This document shows positions 5,059 through 5,294 of a DNA stretch of 5,294 bases, one piece after another (within the stretch, counting starts at the first letter, position 1; each line of letters begins with the position of its first letter). Made by a program: the position numbers and the translations under genes. The DNA comes from CAZDUZ01 sp964508755 (lineage in GTDB: Bacteria > Patescibacteriota > Dojkabacteria > SC72 > JAFGCJ01), in NCBI GenBank assembly GCA_964508755.1, contig CAZDUZ010000059.1, positions 1 to 5,294 of the forward strand, written 5' to 3'. The notes under the pieces are model-generated. The model ran no database searches. It was not told the origin of the DNA and saw nothing but the letters and a program-made list of their open reading frames with translations.

Positions 5059-5294
5059 ATGAATAGCGATAATACAAGTAATGAAAATCAGTTAAAACAT
5101 TTGAAAAATTCAAAAAGTGCATTCCTGAAGAATAACTGGATAAAAATTGCTGTACTTCTTTATCTGGTATCTCCAGTAGATGTAATACCTGAAGGTATTT
5201 TTCCGATATTAGGATCAATTGATGACATCTTGGTAGCTATTGCGAGCATATATTCCCTCTGGAAGCGGGAGGGTACGAGGGATAGTAACAATTA
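5059..5294 (+). CDS. DUF1232 (YkvA-like) small membrane protein, 3' end cut by window
   Basis: The first 78 codons of a gene that continues past the window. After a polar N-terminus of about 25 residues (N- and K-rich) comes a hydrophobic segment WIKIAVLLYLVSPVDVIPEG (27-46) and then LGSIDDILVAIASIYSLW. The SPVDVIP and the aspartate pair IDDI are the signature of DUF1232/YkvA proteins, a widespread family of short membrane-associated proteins with no firmly assigned function. ATG 5059 is the first usable start after the terminator; an ATG at 5052 meets a stop after four codons. It begins 24 bases after the terminator end, so its transcription should depend on T-box read-through. Most family members are about 80-130 residues, so little of it is likely missing. 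Confidence 0.82.
   Translation, partial: MNSDNTSNENQLKHLKNSKSAFLKNNWIKIAVLLYLVSPVDVIPEGIFPILGSIDDILVAIASIYSLWKREGTRDSNN

Overview
This window looks like chromosome from a bacterium with a small, AT-leaning genome. The mix of genes suggests a member of the Candidate Phyla Radiation (Patescibacteria, Parcubacteria-like). That placement is inference: it rests on the overall protein style, the compact ftsQ-ftsA-ftsZ block with no murein genes inside it, the scarcity of Shine-Dalgarno sequences, and small orphan genes next to tRNAs. Standard stop codons (TAA, TAG) end the genes, and nothing points to a recoded genetic code.

Bases 1-317 are an RNA-gene region. It holds the 3' part of a tRNA-Phe(GAA) and a complete tRNA-Gly(GCC) with encoded CCA. 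These are followed by a 17-bp-class hairpin starting on the CCA and by a short GC-rich segment that repeats the last part of the tRNA-Gly (16 identical bases) and looks like a shrunken tRNA-Gly remnant. Bases 318-1222 hold two small genes of uncertain role: an HExxH-containing protein of about 148 residues and an ASCH (PUA-like) domain protein of about 144 residues.

Bases 1223-4726 form a cell-division cluster. A good sigma70-type promoter at 1261-1290 precedes ftsQ (membrane-anchored POTRA divisome protein). It is followed by ftsA (actin-like membrane tether of the Z-ring) and ftsZ (tubulin-like GTPase). A second promoter lies just before ftsA, placed so that its transcript would begin at or next to the ftsA start codon. 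FtsA carries a charged insertion. FtsZ ends with the usual conserved tail peptide that binds FtsA.

Bases 4727-5294 are the most unusual part. A strong extended -10 promoter drives a T-box riboswitch: a pseudoknot of Stem II type, a Stem III hairpin, the hallmark antiterminator bulge and a competing intrinsic terminator. T-boxes sense uncharged tRNA and normally control aminoacyl-tRNA synthetase or amino-acid genes. Here the first gene after the terminator is a DUF1232 (YkvA-like) small membrane protein, cut off by the window end. Whether a synthetase gene follows it cannot be seen.
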